Source: an uncultured bacterium
Lineage (GTDB): Bacteria; Cyanobacteriota; Vampirovibrionia; Gastranaerophilales; Gastranaerophilaceae
Assembly: GCA_947428835.1 (NCBI GenBank)
Contig: CANENE010000001.1
Span: 1-64,000 of the forward strand
Direction: 5' to 3'
Length of the DNA stretch: 64,000 bases
Of the stretch, positions 18,301 through 27,721 are shown piece by piece (position 1 is the stretch's first letter; the number at the start of each line of letters is the position of its first letter). The notes below the pieces were generated by a model that was given only the letters and a program-made list of their open reading frames with translations, searched no databases and had not been told where the DNA came from. The translations under genes and the position numbers were made by a program.

Positions 18301-19206
18301 ATCAGCAGGAAGTATAGCAAGTGTAAGATTATCTTCAACTTTCAACATGTGATAAAATGGAGATTTATCGCCATATTTCAAAACATGCTGAACTAAAGGA
18401 GACTGAACGCTTTGTGAAGTATAAGCACCATCTGCCACATAGCCTTTACCTTTTTTAAACAGTTCAAAGATAAATTCATTTAAAGTTTCTTTATCTTCGC
18501 TTTGGTAGATATTGTTTGGCCAATAGCCATGGCTTGAAGTCTTATCAACACCCATGTCAGGTGTAGTTTTAACATATCTATACGGGTATAATTCATTAGT
18601 ATTTCTAAGAAGCCACAATAAGCCTTTTACGCTTCCTCCAAGTTTTGTAAAGTGGTTTCTGTAAAACCATAAATTATCATCAGTTACTTTACCATCCTTA
18701 AAAATTGCTCCCGAATCTTTAAACACATCAAGCATAGTACCCGCTTTAGGCATAACATTAAAAGCAGGACTATCTGCAATAAAATTCAAAGGAGCGCTCT
18801 GATTAAAATCAAGCTTCCTGTATGAATCAGTTATATAACGTTCTTCGCCGGTTTCGTCACCTGATTCATCCAAAGGCACAATTACATATCTATAAGCAAA
18901 CCCATCAAAGCCATCTTTGATGTCTTGTTGTCTTATATCTATTGTTTTGTATGTTTTGTATGTAACAACAGGTTCGGGGAATTTTATTCTTTCTGAAGGA
19001 GTATCTTCGTTTATTTCTTCGAATTTGCCTGTTTTTTTATCTTTTTCAAGATAATAAATCTCCAAATATGCATTTTCCGAAGCAGAATCATAAGCCGGAG
19101 GGGTAAACCTGTATACAGGTTCATTTTTTCTGTTTAATTCTTGCTTTACACCTTCAAATGCAATTTTGTTGTTTCTATCTTTATTAAAGTTTGCAGTTAG
19201 ACGCAT
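15370..19206 (-). CDS. Very large GH13-type alpha-amylase-fold protein
   Basis: 1278 residues, last gene of a four-gene leftward operon. There is no signal peptide or membrane helix. Motifs of the GH13 clan are present in the right order: nucleophile region WRFDAAKDI (Asp near 713), acid/base region YVINEIT (Glu near 764), and WENYDKPRILH (near 877), which corresponds to the NHD region with Tyr for His. GTPTVYTGMEYGQTG (near 1030) resembles the usual strand-8 motif. An N-terminal part of about 400 residues could hold carbohydrate-binding or N domains. It may act on alpha-glucans in the cytoplasm, perhaps storage glycogen. Substrate and reaction (hydrolysis or transfer) are not determined by what I see. 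Confidence 0.72.
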   Translation of the reverse strand: MRLTANFNKDRNNKIAFEGVKQELNRKNEPVYRFTPPAYDSASENAYLEIYYLEKDKKTGKFEEINEDTPSERIKFPEPVVTYKTYKTIDIRQQDIKDGFDGFAYRYVIVPLDESGDETGEERYITDSYRKLDFNQSAPLNFIADSPAFNVMPKAGTMLDVFKDSGAIFKDGKVTDDNLWFYRNHFTKLGGSVKGLLWLLRNTNELYPYRYVKTTPDMGVDKTSSHGYWPNNIYQSEDKETLNEFIFELFKKGKGYVADGAYTSQSVQSPLVQHVLKYGDKSPFYHMLKVEDNLTLAILPADKENMSHIGVKVVNNPQAEGYDKNKPTYIQFYDDRLASNKLQNDSVRLIESYDKFPKDHYEIGSDRDSVQPFYFELNLENERDVAKLDVFKTQDGKTKTNLLLNDIVNLDSFLKFQHYEIGDKLSATGGTFWDGNNDIIKMNLTNPFNDSSSTLGCYKARRYVINAARYWTENTQANLILNLAKLKPASNSAEIKNIVSANDITKDEYEYLLDEDNENRIKSLVVNPDGFAYKTTRDYVEQFPLQTIETSPELSAIFAQEEISDDFIKSGTFDKLEKYVDDIVDSSIPQEYRRDINKYEKYKAYVNKAYAPLIIQTLIVAGLNPKAVDENCNIDKKEAKNITLKSLLKRYTVDPLDERRQVAKSIDNALNDVDKIKVRLKHKIQNELSNISLRDFILSEALVVKSKAGLNWRFDAAKDIADLDAERMGKSTYDKVWNGSLGAQKFWQDMVGGIREINPSSYVINEITSLWEFFNQDDVELAENFDPKLYKLYGAGAALPDLKEREFIDETSSTTSSNYSNFFNKLSNFIGCDPEFGDPNCFKNLGNIGMLKYALETMNNMQKPNTATMSHIFWENYDKPRILHMMPLDQELFYANEDLDDFAKDEKRADKIAQITGNSKDYNNMSSKAIAVAIAMKETIEKNYDGEKKEKLIEALKELALGKKDSNAPINKKRAERFGALPYELTIKDIFDRAKVDYKENELDEFCYSMLGPSMDLEQRLWQVTCAMGGTPTVYTGMEYGQTGYEDSSKNPFQANRGQTLRHRRHLPGFEQFADKLDAISSMYLDRQLSAMREGTIVSCEIQTKDALAKGEQAREALGDLQLWPIYKYDDRASQVLTITSNLDVQKGVKGEKIVDSIPIYSKDLAQHDHMHSCPIDLGTEFVRKVYDARAKKYVDENEGIIYRIKEDTKIDDKTKKIVGAGTYSLCAFKRNKDGKEEKVDIKLNDTTTTFYVKSQRIENNRIPDVDYNTYLYSKFGK

Positions 19207-19242
19207 TTTTACTTTTCCTTCTTTAATACTTTATTCCCACAA

Positions 19243-21162
19243 TTATGCAGCACTTAACGCAGCTTGAGATGGATTTTTATCCAAATATTGCTGTTGTAGA
19301 ACATTTTGCGGATTAGAAAGTGTTTGAATATCTTTATCGTCTATTTCAAATACACAAGCTCTGCTTGTTCCAAGTTCAACAGTTACGGTGCCATCTTTAT
19401 TATTTTGGAATGCTGATTCAAAGCCATATTTAGGCATTAAATTCAAGAATTTCTGATCGGGTTTAAGTCCCGGTATTGTAATTGTACCTCCAACTTTTTG
19501 GTTAACATTTCTATTTCCTATAAATACAAGTGTTTTACCGTCTTTGTGTCTTGCAAATGCAACAATTTCAGGGTTGTTTGTCGGAAGTATGATAAATGAA
19601 CCTTTTGTTATAACATCTTTGGCATCTTCCATTTCAAGTTTAACGGGATGATTTTTACATACTTCGTTATAATTGTTGCTTCTCAGGGCAAATACTGCCT
19701 TAAGCGCATCTTGGATTTCAGGGTTTTTACCGCCCGGTTTTCTTGATTTATTGAAAATATCCATTCTGCCCGTGTGTACTGTGCATTCATTGCAGTCTGT
19801 TTCAGACTTTTCAACTTTGGCATGGTCGTATGGGAATATATAATAGTCACCGGTTTGTGTACCGTCTGTCATATAAGGGTTGACCTGCGGCAGCATGCCT
19901 TGAAGAATTGTTGTAAACATTACCCAAGGAGCTCCTCCATATAACATTGGTGAAACGTCATCGTGTGTTGCAAAAGAGCCGATTAAAGATTTTGCTTCGC
20001 CTATTTTGTTGTTTAAATCAATATTTTGTTTTACATAGCTATAAAGCTGACTTGCTTTTGTCATACTATTATATGTATGATATTGTCCGTAGAACGAGTC
20101 AAAGCCTGCTTCAAGAAGCTCTTGAGGTCTATCGTATGGCATATTTAGCTGTGGAGATGCATCTTCGTGGGTATATGTTTCGGCAAGCCAACCGAATTGA
20201 GGGTCTTTAAGGTGTGAATATTGAATTATGACATTCCAAAATTCAACAGGTTTTGCCCTTCCAACGTCTGCCCTTATACCGTCAAAACCAAGATCTATTG
20301 CCATATCAACGTATTGTCTGTGCAAGTCCAACAACGGTTTATTTAAAGTACGGGCCTGCTCATTTTCAAAAGGTTCAAACATTCTGATATCTTGCCATCC
20401 TGCAGGAGTTTTTTCGGTTCCGTCAGGATTCTTGGCCATAAGTTCAGGATGAGCTTTTGCAAAATCTGTACTTACGCAGGAAGGTAAATCAAGCATCAAA
20501 TCAATGCCTCTTTTGTGGCATTCATCTACAAAATATTTACATTGTGCTTTTGCAACTTCCGGATCGTTTTTGTCCATTTTAGTCAACTTACGGCCTGTTT
20601 GTTTTAAATAAATTTCTTCTATTCTTTGTCTTACAGCGGCAGGAGGATTTTCATCAACCAATTCAGGATCAACTGCAAGCAAATCGGCAGGAGCATATAA
20701 AGAACCTGCAGTTCCCATTGCATCTGATTTTCCCGGAGGATGAATAGGAAGAACATGGAATGTATTAAAACCTAAATCTTTAAGCTCATCCAATCTTTCA
20801 ACTGCATTTACAAAGTTTCCCGAAATTTCGCCATCCTGGATTAATTCATTGCCGTCTAAATCCTGTGCATTCATAATTCTTGGAATTATTGCAAGAATTT
20901 GGGATTCATTATGAATTAATTTATCTTTTAAATTATTTTTATATCCGACCACCCTTGTTGAAGCAGGGGTAATTTCTTGGATAGTTTTTGGAAGTATCTG
21001 CTTATTTTGAGCAATTATGGTCTGACTAAGCAAGGGGCCATAAAATTTCTGCTCTTGCACAGCAGGTTTGTAAGAAGATTGGACATCTGCATTTTTAGAA
21101 ACAGGTGCGGATATATTAATAGTTTTTGCCAAAATCGGACTTATATATTGGATACCTGCCAC
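19243..21162 (-). CDS. GH13 alpha-amylase family enzyme
   Basis: 639 residues starting at a GTG that overlaps the upstream stop codon (TAGTG), preceded by AGGAG. The catalytic (beta/alpha)8 barrel spans about residues 90-480: LGFNTFHVLPIHPPG, GFDGIRADVGRAKP (nucleophile Asp near 297), WLAETYTHED (acid/base Glu near 327) and GSFATHDDVSP (transition-state Asp near 400). Region I reads DLMLDLPSCVS and lacks the usual Asn-His. A beta-sandwich domain with FARHKDGKTLVFIGNRN follows. There is no signal peptide. It is encoded between two unknown membrane proteins and the larger GH13-type protein, suggesting one joint process on an intracellular alpha-glucan. The exact activity is unknown. Confidence 0.82.
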   Translation of the reverse strand: MAGIQYISPILAKTINISAPVSKNADVQSSYKPAVQEQKFYGPLLSQTIIAQNKQILPKTIQEITPASTRVVGYKNNLKDKLIHNESQILAIIPRIMNAQDLDGNELIQDGEISGNFVNAVERLDELKDLGFNTFHVLPIHPPGKSDAMGTAGSLYAPADLLAVDPELVDENPPAAVRQRIEEIYLKQTGRKLTKMDKNDPEVAKAQCKYFVDECHKRGIDLMLDLPSCVSTDFAKAHPELMAKNPDGTEKTPAGWQDIRMFEPFENEQARTLNKPLLDLHRQYVDMAIDLGFDGIRADVGRAKPVEFWNVIIQYSHLKDPQFGWLAETYTHEDASPQLNMPYDRPQELLEAGFDSFYGQYHTYNSMTKASQLYSYVKQNIDLNNKIGEAKSLIGSFATHDDVSPMLYGGAPWVMFTTILQGMLPQVNPYMTDGTQTGDYYIFPYDHAKVEKSETDCNECTVHTGRMDIFNKSRKPGGKNPEIQDALKAVFALRSNNYNEVCKNHPVKLEMEDAKDVITKGSFIILPTNNPEIVAFARHKDGKTLVFIGNRNVNQKVGGTITIPGLKPDQKFLNLMPKYGFESAFQNNKDGTVTVELGTSRACVFEIDDKDIQTLSNPQNVLQQQYLDKNPSQAALSAA

Positions 21163-23492
21163 TATTTTGCACTCCTTTCTTCTTTATTTTCCTGAAACTC
21201 TTTGTCGATTTTTCCAAAGAAGGGCTGTATTAATAAAGTACCAGCAACTAAAATAATTGCTATCGGAGCAAAAATTTTCATCCAAGATTTATCATTAAAT
21301 AATCTTGTAGCTGCATTTTTAACAAATTTTGTGAAGTTTCCTGCAGTAAAGTACTTTTCAGCCGAATTTCCTTTGAATGTTCTTATTCTTTCTACCGTTT
21401 GTTGAATACCTTTTATGACAGTTTCTTCCCGGCTGAATGCTTCTTTATCATATATAATATCTATAATCTTTGACACAAATGCAGAATTCTTTGCGTATGC
21501 AGCATTTAATACAAAGCCATTATTATTTCTATATGCGCTTGTACCTTTATAAACAAGTTCTCTTACAACTTGAACAAGTTCATCCATTGAAGCACCTGCA
21601 GCATCTGTTACAAGGCCTTTTTGTTTAAGTGCTTCCTGGATTTGACCATTTTTAAGTCTCATTTCAACGTTGGCACAAATGACGGGTTGTGCACCTATTG
21701 TCTGCATGTCAATCGTTTTTTCATTGATAAATCCGGAAATTAAATCATACAAATTGGCCGAACCGGTTCTTCCGCCTAAAATTGCTTCTGTGAGGCCATA
21801 TGTATCTTCTTTATCAGGATTTATAGCCTTCATTTTTTTGACATCTTTTAAGATGTTCGTTAATTCATCAAGTTTTTTAGAATCTTTTTCCTGCACTTTA
21901 AATTTTTGAATAAATTTTATATACTCATCCGAATTATATTCCATATCTTTAACCTGGCTGCTAAAGAATTTAGAAATCATATCCATACATTCTTTGTCTG
22001 TTCCATCTTTCAAGGCAGCCAAAGATGTTTCGCCTTGTTTTCCTTTGTATTTGAAACCAAATACTTTAAACATATTTTGCATACGTTTTTCAAAGCCACG
22101 AGTATAGACTGATTCTGTTTTTGAACCAAATACGGAATTGACTCTGTCTATATATTCTTTAGCTCTTGCTCTTAATTGAGGAAGGGTTTCTGAATTGTAT
22201 TTTGTAATTGCTTCAAAGAATTTTGTTTTATCTTGCTTAACTGTTCCATAAATCTTTTCTATTGCTGCTTCGCTTACAAATTTACTTTTTAAAGTTAATT
22301 TTTCTTTGGCAGATTCGCCATTTAAGTTTTTAGTAAGTGTTGCTTTTATATTTTCCAAGCTTAAATCATTGTGCAAAGCTGCCATAAATTTATCGACTGT
22401 TTCTTCATCAAGTTTGGTTTTGGTTCTAACACCAAATTCAGCTTCCAAAAGTTTTGTTCTAAAATCTTCAAAGTTAATTTTTGTAGTTTTATTTGCTAAT
22501 TCTTTTAATCTTTCATCAACCTGATATGTATGAAATTGTTTAATGATTTTTAAATTGTCAGAATCTTTATAGTCTGCTTCATCTGCAATTTTAAAAATAT
22601 CAGACACAGCTTTGAAGAAATCTTCATCTAATTCTTTATCGGCGTATTGGGTAATTAAATTTTGAAGAGTTTTTTGATTTTTTATTTCAGGTTCAAGCTT
22701 ATCAAGTTGTTTTTCAAAATCCTTACTGAAAAATTCTTTTGTTTTTTTATATTGACCATTTATAACAGCATCTTTAACAAAAGATTCGGCTCTATTACAA
22801 AATAGTGCAGTCATAACCGGTGCACCGATACCTACTGTCAAAAGATTTAAGGTTCTATTTTGAAGAGCGGTTTTTTGCATTTTGCGCTCAATTTTTTCTT
22901 TGCCTCTTGGAGCATCATAATCTATGTTTGCTCTTTTGGCGTATTTTCTTTTATCTTCTTCTTTCATAGCATCCCAAACGATAAAGCCGTTATCAAGATA
23001 AAAGTCTTTTTTGTCACCTTGAGCAGATATGTATTTTTGATCAATCGGGAAACCGTGAATAATTCTTGCAGGAAGATTGATAAATATCTTAGGCCACAAA
23101 GACATTGAGCCGACAAAGCTTAGTCCGCCAATAAATTTCATTATGGTATCTGTTTTTGTTTTGGCATGGGCTGCTAAAAATGTTGCAATTAAAACAGCAC
23201 CCGCTTTCATTCCAAGGTCATTTATTCTTCCAAGATTATTATCACTTATAACACCTTTGCTGACCGCTTTTCCATAATGCTTAACATCTTTAAAGGTATC
23301 TCTTATGGGATTTGCAAAATATGTTATAGGATCATTTTGAACAATTCTTGCTTTTGCCGCATTTGGGGCAACTTCATTAGCACGGGATGCTATATCATCA
23401 TACATGATATCATAAGGCTGGCTATATTCACTGTGTTTAGCTGTTCTATTATTTGTCAGTGTATTACCGAGCATTGGACTTATACGTGTCAT
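21162..23492 (-). CDS. Unknown membrane-associated protein of the GH13 operon
   Basis: 776 residues from the ATG at 23492, which overlaps the upstream stop (TAATG) and has a GAGGTGG ribosome binding site. An in-frame ATG at 23507 is possible but poorer. I recognise no family. Hydrophobic stretches occur near residues 95-130 and 215-235, with a clear C-terminal membrane helix (IFAPIAIILVAGTLLI) followed by a charged tail. The middle (about 250-650) is lysine- and glutamate-rich and probably helical. The N-terminus (MTRISPMLGNTL) resembles that of the next gene product (YISPILAKTI). Position suggests a membrane partner of the two GH13 proteins. Confidence 0.65.
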   Translation of the reverse strand: MTRISPMLGNTLTNNRTAKHSEYSQPYDIMYDDIASRANEVAPNAAKARIVQNDPITYFANPIRDTFKDVKHYGKAVSKGVISDNNLGRINDLGMKAGAVLIATFLAAHAKTKTDTIMKFIGGLSFVGSMSLWPKIFINLPARIIHGFPIDQKYISAQGDKKDFYLDNGFIVWDAMKEEDKRKYAKRANIDYDAPRGKEKIERKMQKTALQNRTLNLLTVGIGAPVMTALFCNRAESFVKDAVINGQYKKTKEFFSKDFEKQLDKLEPEIKNQKTLQNLITQYADKELDEDFFKAVSDIFKIADEADYKDSDNLKIIKQFHTYQVDERLKELANKTTKINFEDFRTKLLEAEFGVRTKTKLDEETVDKFMAALHNDLSLENIKATLTKNLNGESAKEKLTLKSKFVSEAAIEKIYGTVKQDKTKFFEAITKYNSETLPQLRARAKEYIDRVNSVFGSKTESVYTRGFEKRMQNMFKVFGFKYKGKQGETSLAALKDGTDKECMDMISKFFSSQVKDMEYNSDEYIKFIQKFKVQEKDSKKLDELTNILKDVKKMKAINPDKEDTYGLTEAILGGRTGSANLYDLISGFINEKTIDMQTIGAQPVICANVEMRLKNGQIQEALKQKGLVTDAAGASMDELVQVVRELVYKGTSAYRNNNGFVLNAAYAKNSAFVSKIIDIIYDKEAFSREETVIKGIQQTVERIRTFKGNSAEKYFTAGNFTKFVKNAATRLFNDKSWMKIFAPIAIILVAGTLLIQPFFGKIDKEFQENKEERSAK

Positions 23493-24538
23493 TAGCCCAC
23501 CTCGCATTCTTTTGTGTCATCAATTTTCGATTTCATTGTATTTGGTTTATGTTTAAATGCTATTGTCGGAATAATCCAATCCAACAGAGTTGCTGCAACT
23601 GTTGCAACCAGCATAGCTTTTCCGTAGTGTTTTGTGAAAATATTTCTGTCTGTACCTGCCCAAAGCTGTTTTACACCATTTTTCAGAGCATTTACCACGC
23701 TAAACATTGTTCCTTTAATGGCTTTTAAATTAAAGCCTTTAAAGAAATGGAGGTCTTGGAATGATTTTTGAGCGCCAAGTGCAACACCTGTTGCAGCAGC
23801 AATATATTGTCCTATATTTTCAAGGGCGCCTGCTCTGGATTTTAATCTTCTGATTTTATCTGCCGTTACACCTTCAGGAGAATTTAATCTGTCACCATAA
23901 CCTGCTTTTTTAGCAACTTTATCATCATAATAGAAGATATTTTCGTGGTTTAACTGTGCATCTCTTTTCAAAAGGTCATTTCTGTAAAACTCTATTGAAT
24001 CATATACTCCGGGATATTGGGTTCTTATTATTCCTTCTTTTCTTCCGTTTTCAGGTATTTCAACACTTTTGTTTATATAAGTCATGCCAAGATCAACACC
24101 GGTTGAAGCGTTAATCAAAGTTCTTGATATTTTTTTAGATGCCCATTTACCGAGTCCATACAAGATAACTCCTGCACCCATTGTTTTTGCAGCATCATTG
24201 GCAAATTTTGCATCCTGAATATTAAAACATTTATTTGCTGCCTTTGAAAGGGCTATTAAAGTTGCACTCCCAAGAATATAAGGAACCATGCCCATTGAAA
24301 GATATTCATAAAAATTAAAATTCTTAGAACCTGAAAATCCTTTTGGAAAATATGTAAATACGTCATTTGTTAATTTATGAGCACCTGCTTTTATGCCGGA
24401 AAACATGTCTTGTTTATAAAGATGAGACTCCGTTTTATAATAATTCTCCTTTTGCCCTTCTTTATCTACGGTATAACCTTTGTTTACAGGATTTTCTATA
24501 TTTATATTTTTGATTTGCTGCATACCCGTACCCAACAA
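23492..24538 (-). CDS. Unknown membrane protein, first gene of the GH13 operon
   Basis: Up to 348 residues. Translation may start at the second Met (MQQIKNIN). No family is recognised. Several moderately hydrophobic, glycine- and alanine-rich segments (around residues 85-105, 120-145, 245-262 and 310-330) suggest two to four membrane helices. The C-terminus is basic then acidic (KPNTMKSKIDDTKECEVG). The stop codon overlaps the start of the next gene by one base. It leads the operon that ends with two GH13-type enzymes, so a link to alpha-glucan or envelope metabolism is inferred from position only. Confidence 0.65.
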   Translation of the reverse strand: MLGTGMQQIKNINIENPVNKGYTVDKEGQKENYYKTESHLYKQDMFSGIKAGAHKLTNDVFTYFPKGFSGSKNFNFYEYLSMGMVPYILGSATLIALSKAANKCFNIQDAKFANDAAKTMGAGVILYGLGKWASKKISRTLINASTGVDLGMTYINKSVEIPENGRKEGIIRTQYPGVYDSIEFYRNDLLKRDAQLNHENIFYYDDKVAKKAGYGDRLNSPEGVTADKIRRLKSRAGALENIGQYIAAATGVALGAQKSFQDLHFFKGFNLKAIKGTMFSVVNALKNGVKQLWAGTDRNIFTKHYGKAMLVATVAATLLDWIIPTIAFKHKPNTMKSKIDDTKECEVG

Positions 24539-24738
24539 CTAACACAATTTATAAAACAATTATAAATTTAATTTTTTGCCTTTTTTTTGGCATGTTCTTA
24601 ACAATTTTTAATATTTGATTAAAGGTAAAAAGTACACCCAATCAAGGTTTTAGCGCTTCGGCTGTTTGCTGATGCGTTATAATTATCAAAAACACCAACC
24701 TATTTACAAATACTATCTAAAAACATTAAAATAGTAAT

Positions 24739-27078
24739 ATGACACAAGGCAATTTTCAATTTAACAATTCTATTATAAACGAAATTTTTAATTTTACCAC
24801 CTCGCAATCAGATGTTTTATTTTTAACAGGTCCGATTGGAAGTGCCAAAAGCGAAGCCATTGAATATATTGCACCAAAGCTTGCCCAAGACCATCTTGTA
24901 TTTAGGCATTTTTGTTTTGAAAATAGTGTAATTGATGATTTTCTTCTCAATTTTTACGATGGTTTAAGAGATTTTTCTTTAGCTAAAAAAATATCTTTAA
25001 AAAAATTCATAGCAGACAATCTTAAAGAAAAAGTTACACATTATTTTAAAGCAATTGAAAAAAAATCAATTGTTATTATTGAAAATTTTGAAAATATTGA
25101 AAACAACGGAGAAATCTTAGATTTCATCTGTCATATTGCAAATTACCCTAATATCAAAATCATTATCGTTTCACAAAATCCGCAAAAAAATCTTTTCAGA
25201 TTCAGAAACATAAGAACTAAAAATATTCAAACCGAGCAAAACATAAGAGAAATTTTTCAAAAAAAGCTTGAAAATATAACAGATAATAATGAACTTATAC
25301 AAAATTTTTATAGCATTTCAAAAGCAAGAGAGCTATTTTTGGAAATGAGTTTAAAATTTTTAACTATTACTGATATTTCTTTTGAAGATTTAATTAAAGA
25401 ATTTGAAAAAAGAAATAAATCAAATCAGCTTGATTTTGGCGAATTTTTGGTTGCAAAATTTATAGCACTCACTCCAAAAAAATATATAGATTTCTTTAAA
25501 ATACTGTCTTTTTTAAACCATCCTGTTTCAAATGAATTTATCACAAACTATAAAATCGGAAACTGCGATTATATAGACTACCTTGCAAAAAATTACCTGA
25601 TTAACTTTTTTAAAAGCGAAATTTATGTTAAAGATTGTTTTAAAAGATATGTTTTATCTCAAATTTCAGATCAGGAAAGATTTATTCAATACAAAAAATT
25701 CATTGAAATATATGAAATAGAACTGACCAAACCCCCGATTGAAAGACTTCTTCGGCTTTCAAGGGAATCTATAAGAAAAGAGATTGAAAGCTTTAAAAAA
25801 CAAACCCCGGTTTTAGCACTGTCTTCCCAGAATTCATCTGTCTCTTCTTCAAACGCTTCTTTAAACCAAAATTTTTCTTATCTGAATATGAGCAAAAAAA
25901 CAAAAGAAGAAAATATCTTGAAACTTTCCCAAAAGCTCAAAAAAATCAAAGAAAGAAAAGAAAATCTCGAAAATAAGACATTTCTAACAAAAATCACAGG
26001 CGACTATGAAACAAGAAAAAACAACGAAGAAAAAGAAAAAATAAAACAGGATATTATCAAAAAAATAAATATATCCGAAAAATTAAAAGAAAATTATAAC
26101 TATAAAGAATCAATTGAAATCCTAAAACAAGCTTATGATATAGCTGTTGAATTTAAAAACAGCGATATTGAAAAAGGAAGTGAAGATTTTATAATTGAAA
26201 TTATTGCTCTTATTGCAAAAAATTATGAATGTCTGAGTGATTATAATCACGCACAGCAATATTACCTAAAAGCCTCTAAAATAGCGGATGAAATTAAAGA
26301 TTCAAGAAGATTTGAAATTAAATATAAAATTGCGCTATGCGATAAAAACCTCTTTAGAACACAAGAAGCTAAAATAAATTTCACACAAATAACCAATATC
26401 GAAAATGTTTCTGCAAAATATAAAGCAATGTCTTATATAGAACTTGGCGAAATTTATGAATTGGAATCTAAAGCTCAAGAAGCAAAGGATTTTTATCTAA
26501 AAGCTATTCCTTTTGTAATTGGAGAAAATAAAAAACTTGCTGCAAAATGCTATTATAAACTAGCAATGCTCTATGATGAAAATGGTGACATTCCAAACGC
26601 AAGCAAATACTATCAAAAAAATTACGCATTAAGTTCATCAAAAGAAGAAAATGAATACTATTCAATATGCCTTAATAACCTTGCAATAATCAATTTTGAA
26701 CAAGGTAAATATGAAGATTCTTTGAGATTTTTGAAACTGGCTCTAAATTATGATACAGAAACAAATGATATCGAAAATATGTATTTTACCCAAAAAGAAC
26801 TTGCCAGAGCATACTCCAAAATCGATGAAAACGAAATGGAAAATTATTATAAAAAAGCTCTAAAAAGTGCCGAAATTTTAAAAGATGATTTTAAAAAAGC
26901 ACTGGTATTTTTTGAAAAAGGCGAATATTACTACGATAAAAATAACGACAAACTTGCAATTGAAAATTTCATTTCCGCAAAAGAAATCTTCAAAAATCAA
27001 AAGGATAATGAAGAAAATATAAAAAGAATTGACATAAGAATTAAAGATATAGAAAAAAGAACAAACAATGCAAGCTAA
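24739..27078 (+). CDS. P-loop NTPase with C-terminal TPR repeats (STAND-like)
   Basis: 779 residues. The N-terminal ATPase part has a Walker A-like loop GPIGSAKSE (residues 31-39; Ala replaces the Gly before the Lys) and a Walker B-like strand SIVIIENFENIE (Glu rather than Asp). A low-complexity Ser-rich linker around residues 360-380 and a highly charged coiled region lead to tetratricopeptide repeats from about 450 to 750 (for example YNHAQQYYLKASKIADE, YEDSLRFLKLALNYDTE). The NTPase-helical-TPR layout matches STAND signal-transduction ATPases, which act as switches in regulation or phage defence. It is directly followed by rsmG with a 11-bp overlap. The function is unknown. Confidence 0.7.
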   Translation: MTQGNFQFNNSIINEIFNFTTSQSDVLFLTGPIGSAKSEAIEYIAPKLAQDHLVFRHFCFENSVIDDFLLNFYDGLRDFSLAKKISLKKFIADNLKEKVTHYFKAIEKKSIVIIENFENIENNGEILDFICHIANYPNIKIIIVSQNPQKNLFRFRNIRTKNIQTEQNIREIFQKKLENITDNNELIQNFYSISKARELFLEMSLKFLTITDISFEDLIKEFEKRNKSNQLDFGEFLVAKFIALTPKKYIDFFKILSFLNHPVSNEFITNYKIGNCDYIDYLAKNYLINFFKSEIYVKDCFKRYVLSQISDQERFIQYKKFIEIYEIELTKPPIERLLRLSRESIRKEIESFKKQTPVLALSSQNSSVSSSNASLNQNFSYLNMSKKTKEENILKLSQKLKKIKERKENLENKTFLTKITGDYETRKNNEEKEKIKQDIIKKINISEKLKENYNYKESIEILKQAYDIAVEFKNSDIEKGSEDFIIEIIALIAKNYECLSDYNHAQQYYLKASKIADEIKDSRRFEIKYKIALCDKNLFRTQEAKINFTQITNIENVSAKYKAMSYIELGEIYELESKAQEAKDFYLKAIPFVIGENKKLAAKCYYKLAMLYDENGDIPNASKYYQKNYALSSSKEENEYYSICLNNLAIINFEQGKYEDSLRFLKLALNYDTETNDIENMYFTQKELARAYSKIDENEMENYYKKALKSAEILKDDFKKALVFFEKGEYYYDKNNDKLAIENFISAKEIFKNQKDNEENIKRIDIRIKDIEKRTNNAS

Positions 27079-27721
27079 CTATGAAACTTATAAAACTATT
27101 TTAAAAGAAAATTTGAATTATGATTTTGATAATACAGCGCTAAATAAAATTCAAGTTTGGCAGCAGGAATTTATTAAATACAATAATCACACAAATTTAA
27201 TGAGTAAAAATGATATAGATGTGCTGTTTAACAAGCACGTTATAGATTGTTTGTCTATTTTAAAGTGGAAAAATTTTTCAAATTTTGAGGGAAAAATTCT
27301 TGATGTTGGAACAGGAGGCGGCTTTCCCAGTGTTGTTCTTGCAATATTTTTTCCAAATTTAGAAATCATTGCAAACGATTCAAGAATTAAAAAAATCAAT
27401 TTTATAAAACACATAAAAGAATGTTTAAATCTTGAAAATCTTGAAATACTTTATTCAAGAATTGAAGATGCTAAACCATTAAAAGCAGATATTGTTATTT
27501 CAAGAGCAGTTGGAAAGATTATTGATATATACAAGCTATCCAATAAACACCTTAAAAAAACGGGGTTTTTTATAAACTATAAATCAAAGCTTACAGATGA
27601 TGAAATAAAAGATTTCAAGAATATCTACAAAAAAGCAAAAGTAGAAATAATCCCATACAAGCTTCCTTTGAAAGAAACTTTTGAAAGAAATCTTGTTATA
27701 ATTAAAAATCAATCGATATAG
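27068..27721 (+). CDS. rsmG: 16S rRNA (guanine527-N7)-methyltransferase
   Basis: A 217-residue SAM-dependent methyltransferase that modifies G527 of 16S rRNA. SAM-binding motif I is ILDVGTGGGFPSVVLAI (about residues 75-91), followed by the acidic residue in EIIANDSRIKK and the conserved VISRAVGKI. NHTNLMSKNDID near the N-terminus matches the family's 'WN..nNLTai' region. Loss of RsmG gives low-level streptomycin resistance in other bacteria. It overlaps the TPR ATPase gene by 11 bp and converges with era, overlapping it by 13 bp. Confidence 0.93.
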   Translation: MQANYETYKTILKENLNYDFDNTALNKIQVWQQEFIKYNNHTNLMSKNDIDVLFNKHVIDCLSILKWKNFSNFEGKILDVGTGGGFPSVVLAIFFPNLEIIANDSRIKKINFIKHIKECLNLENLEILYSRIEDAKPLKADIVISRAVGKIIDIYKLSNKHLKKTGFFINYKSKLTDDEIKDFKNIYKKAKVEIIPYKLPLKETFERNLVIIKNQSI

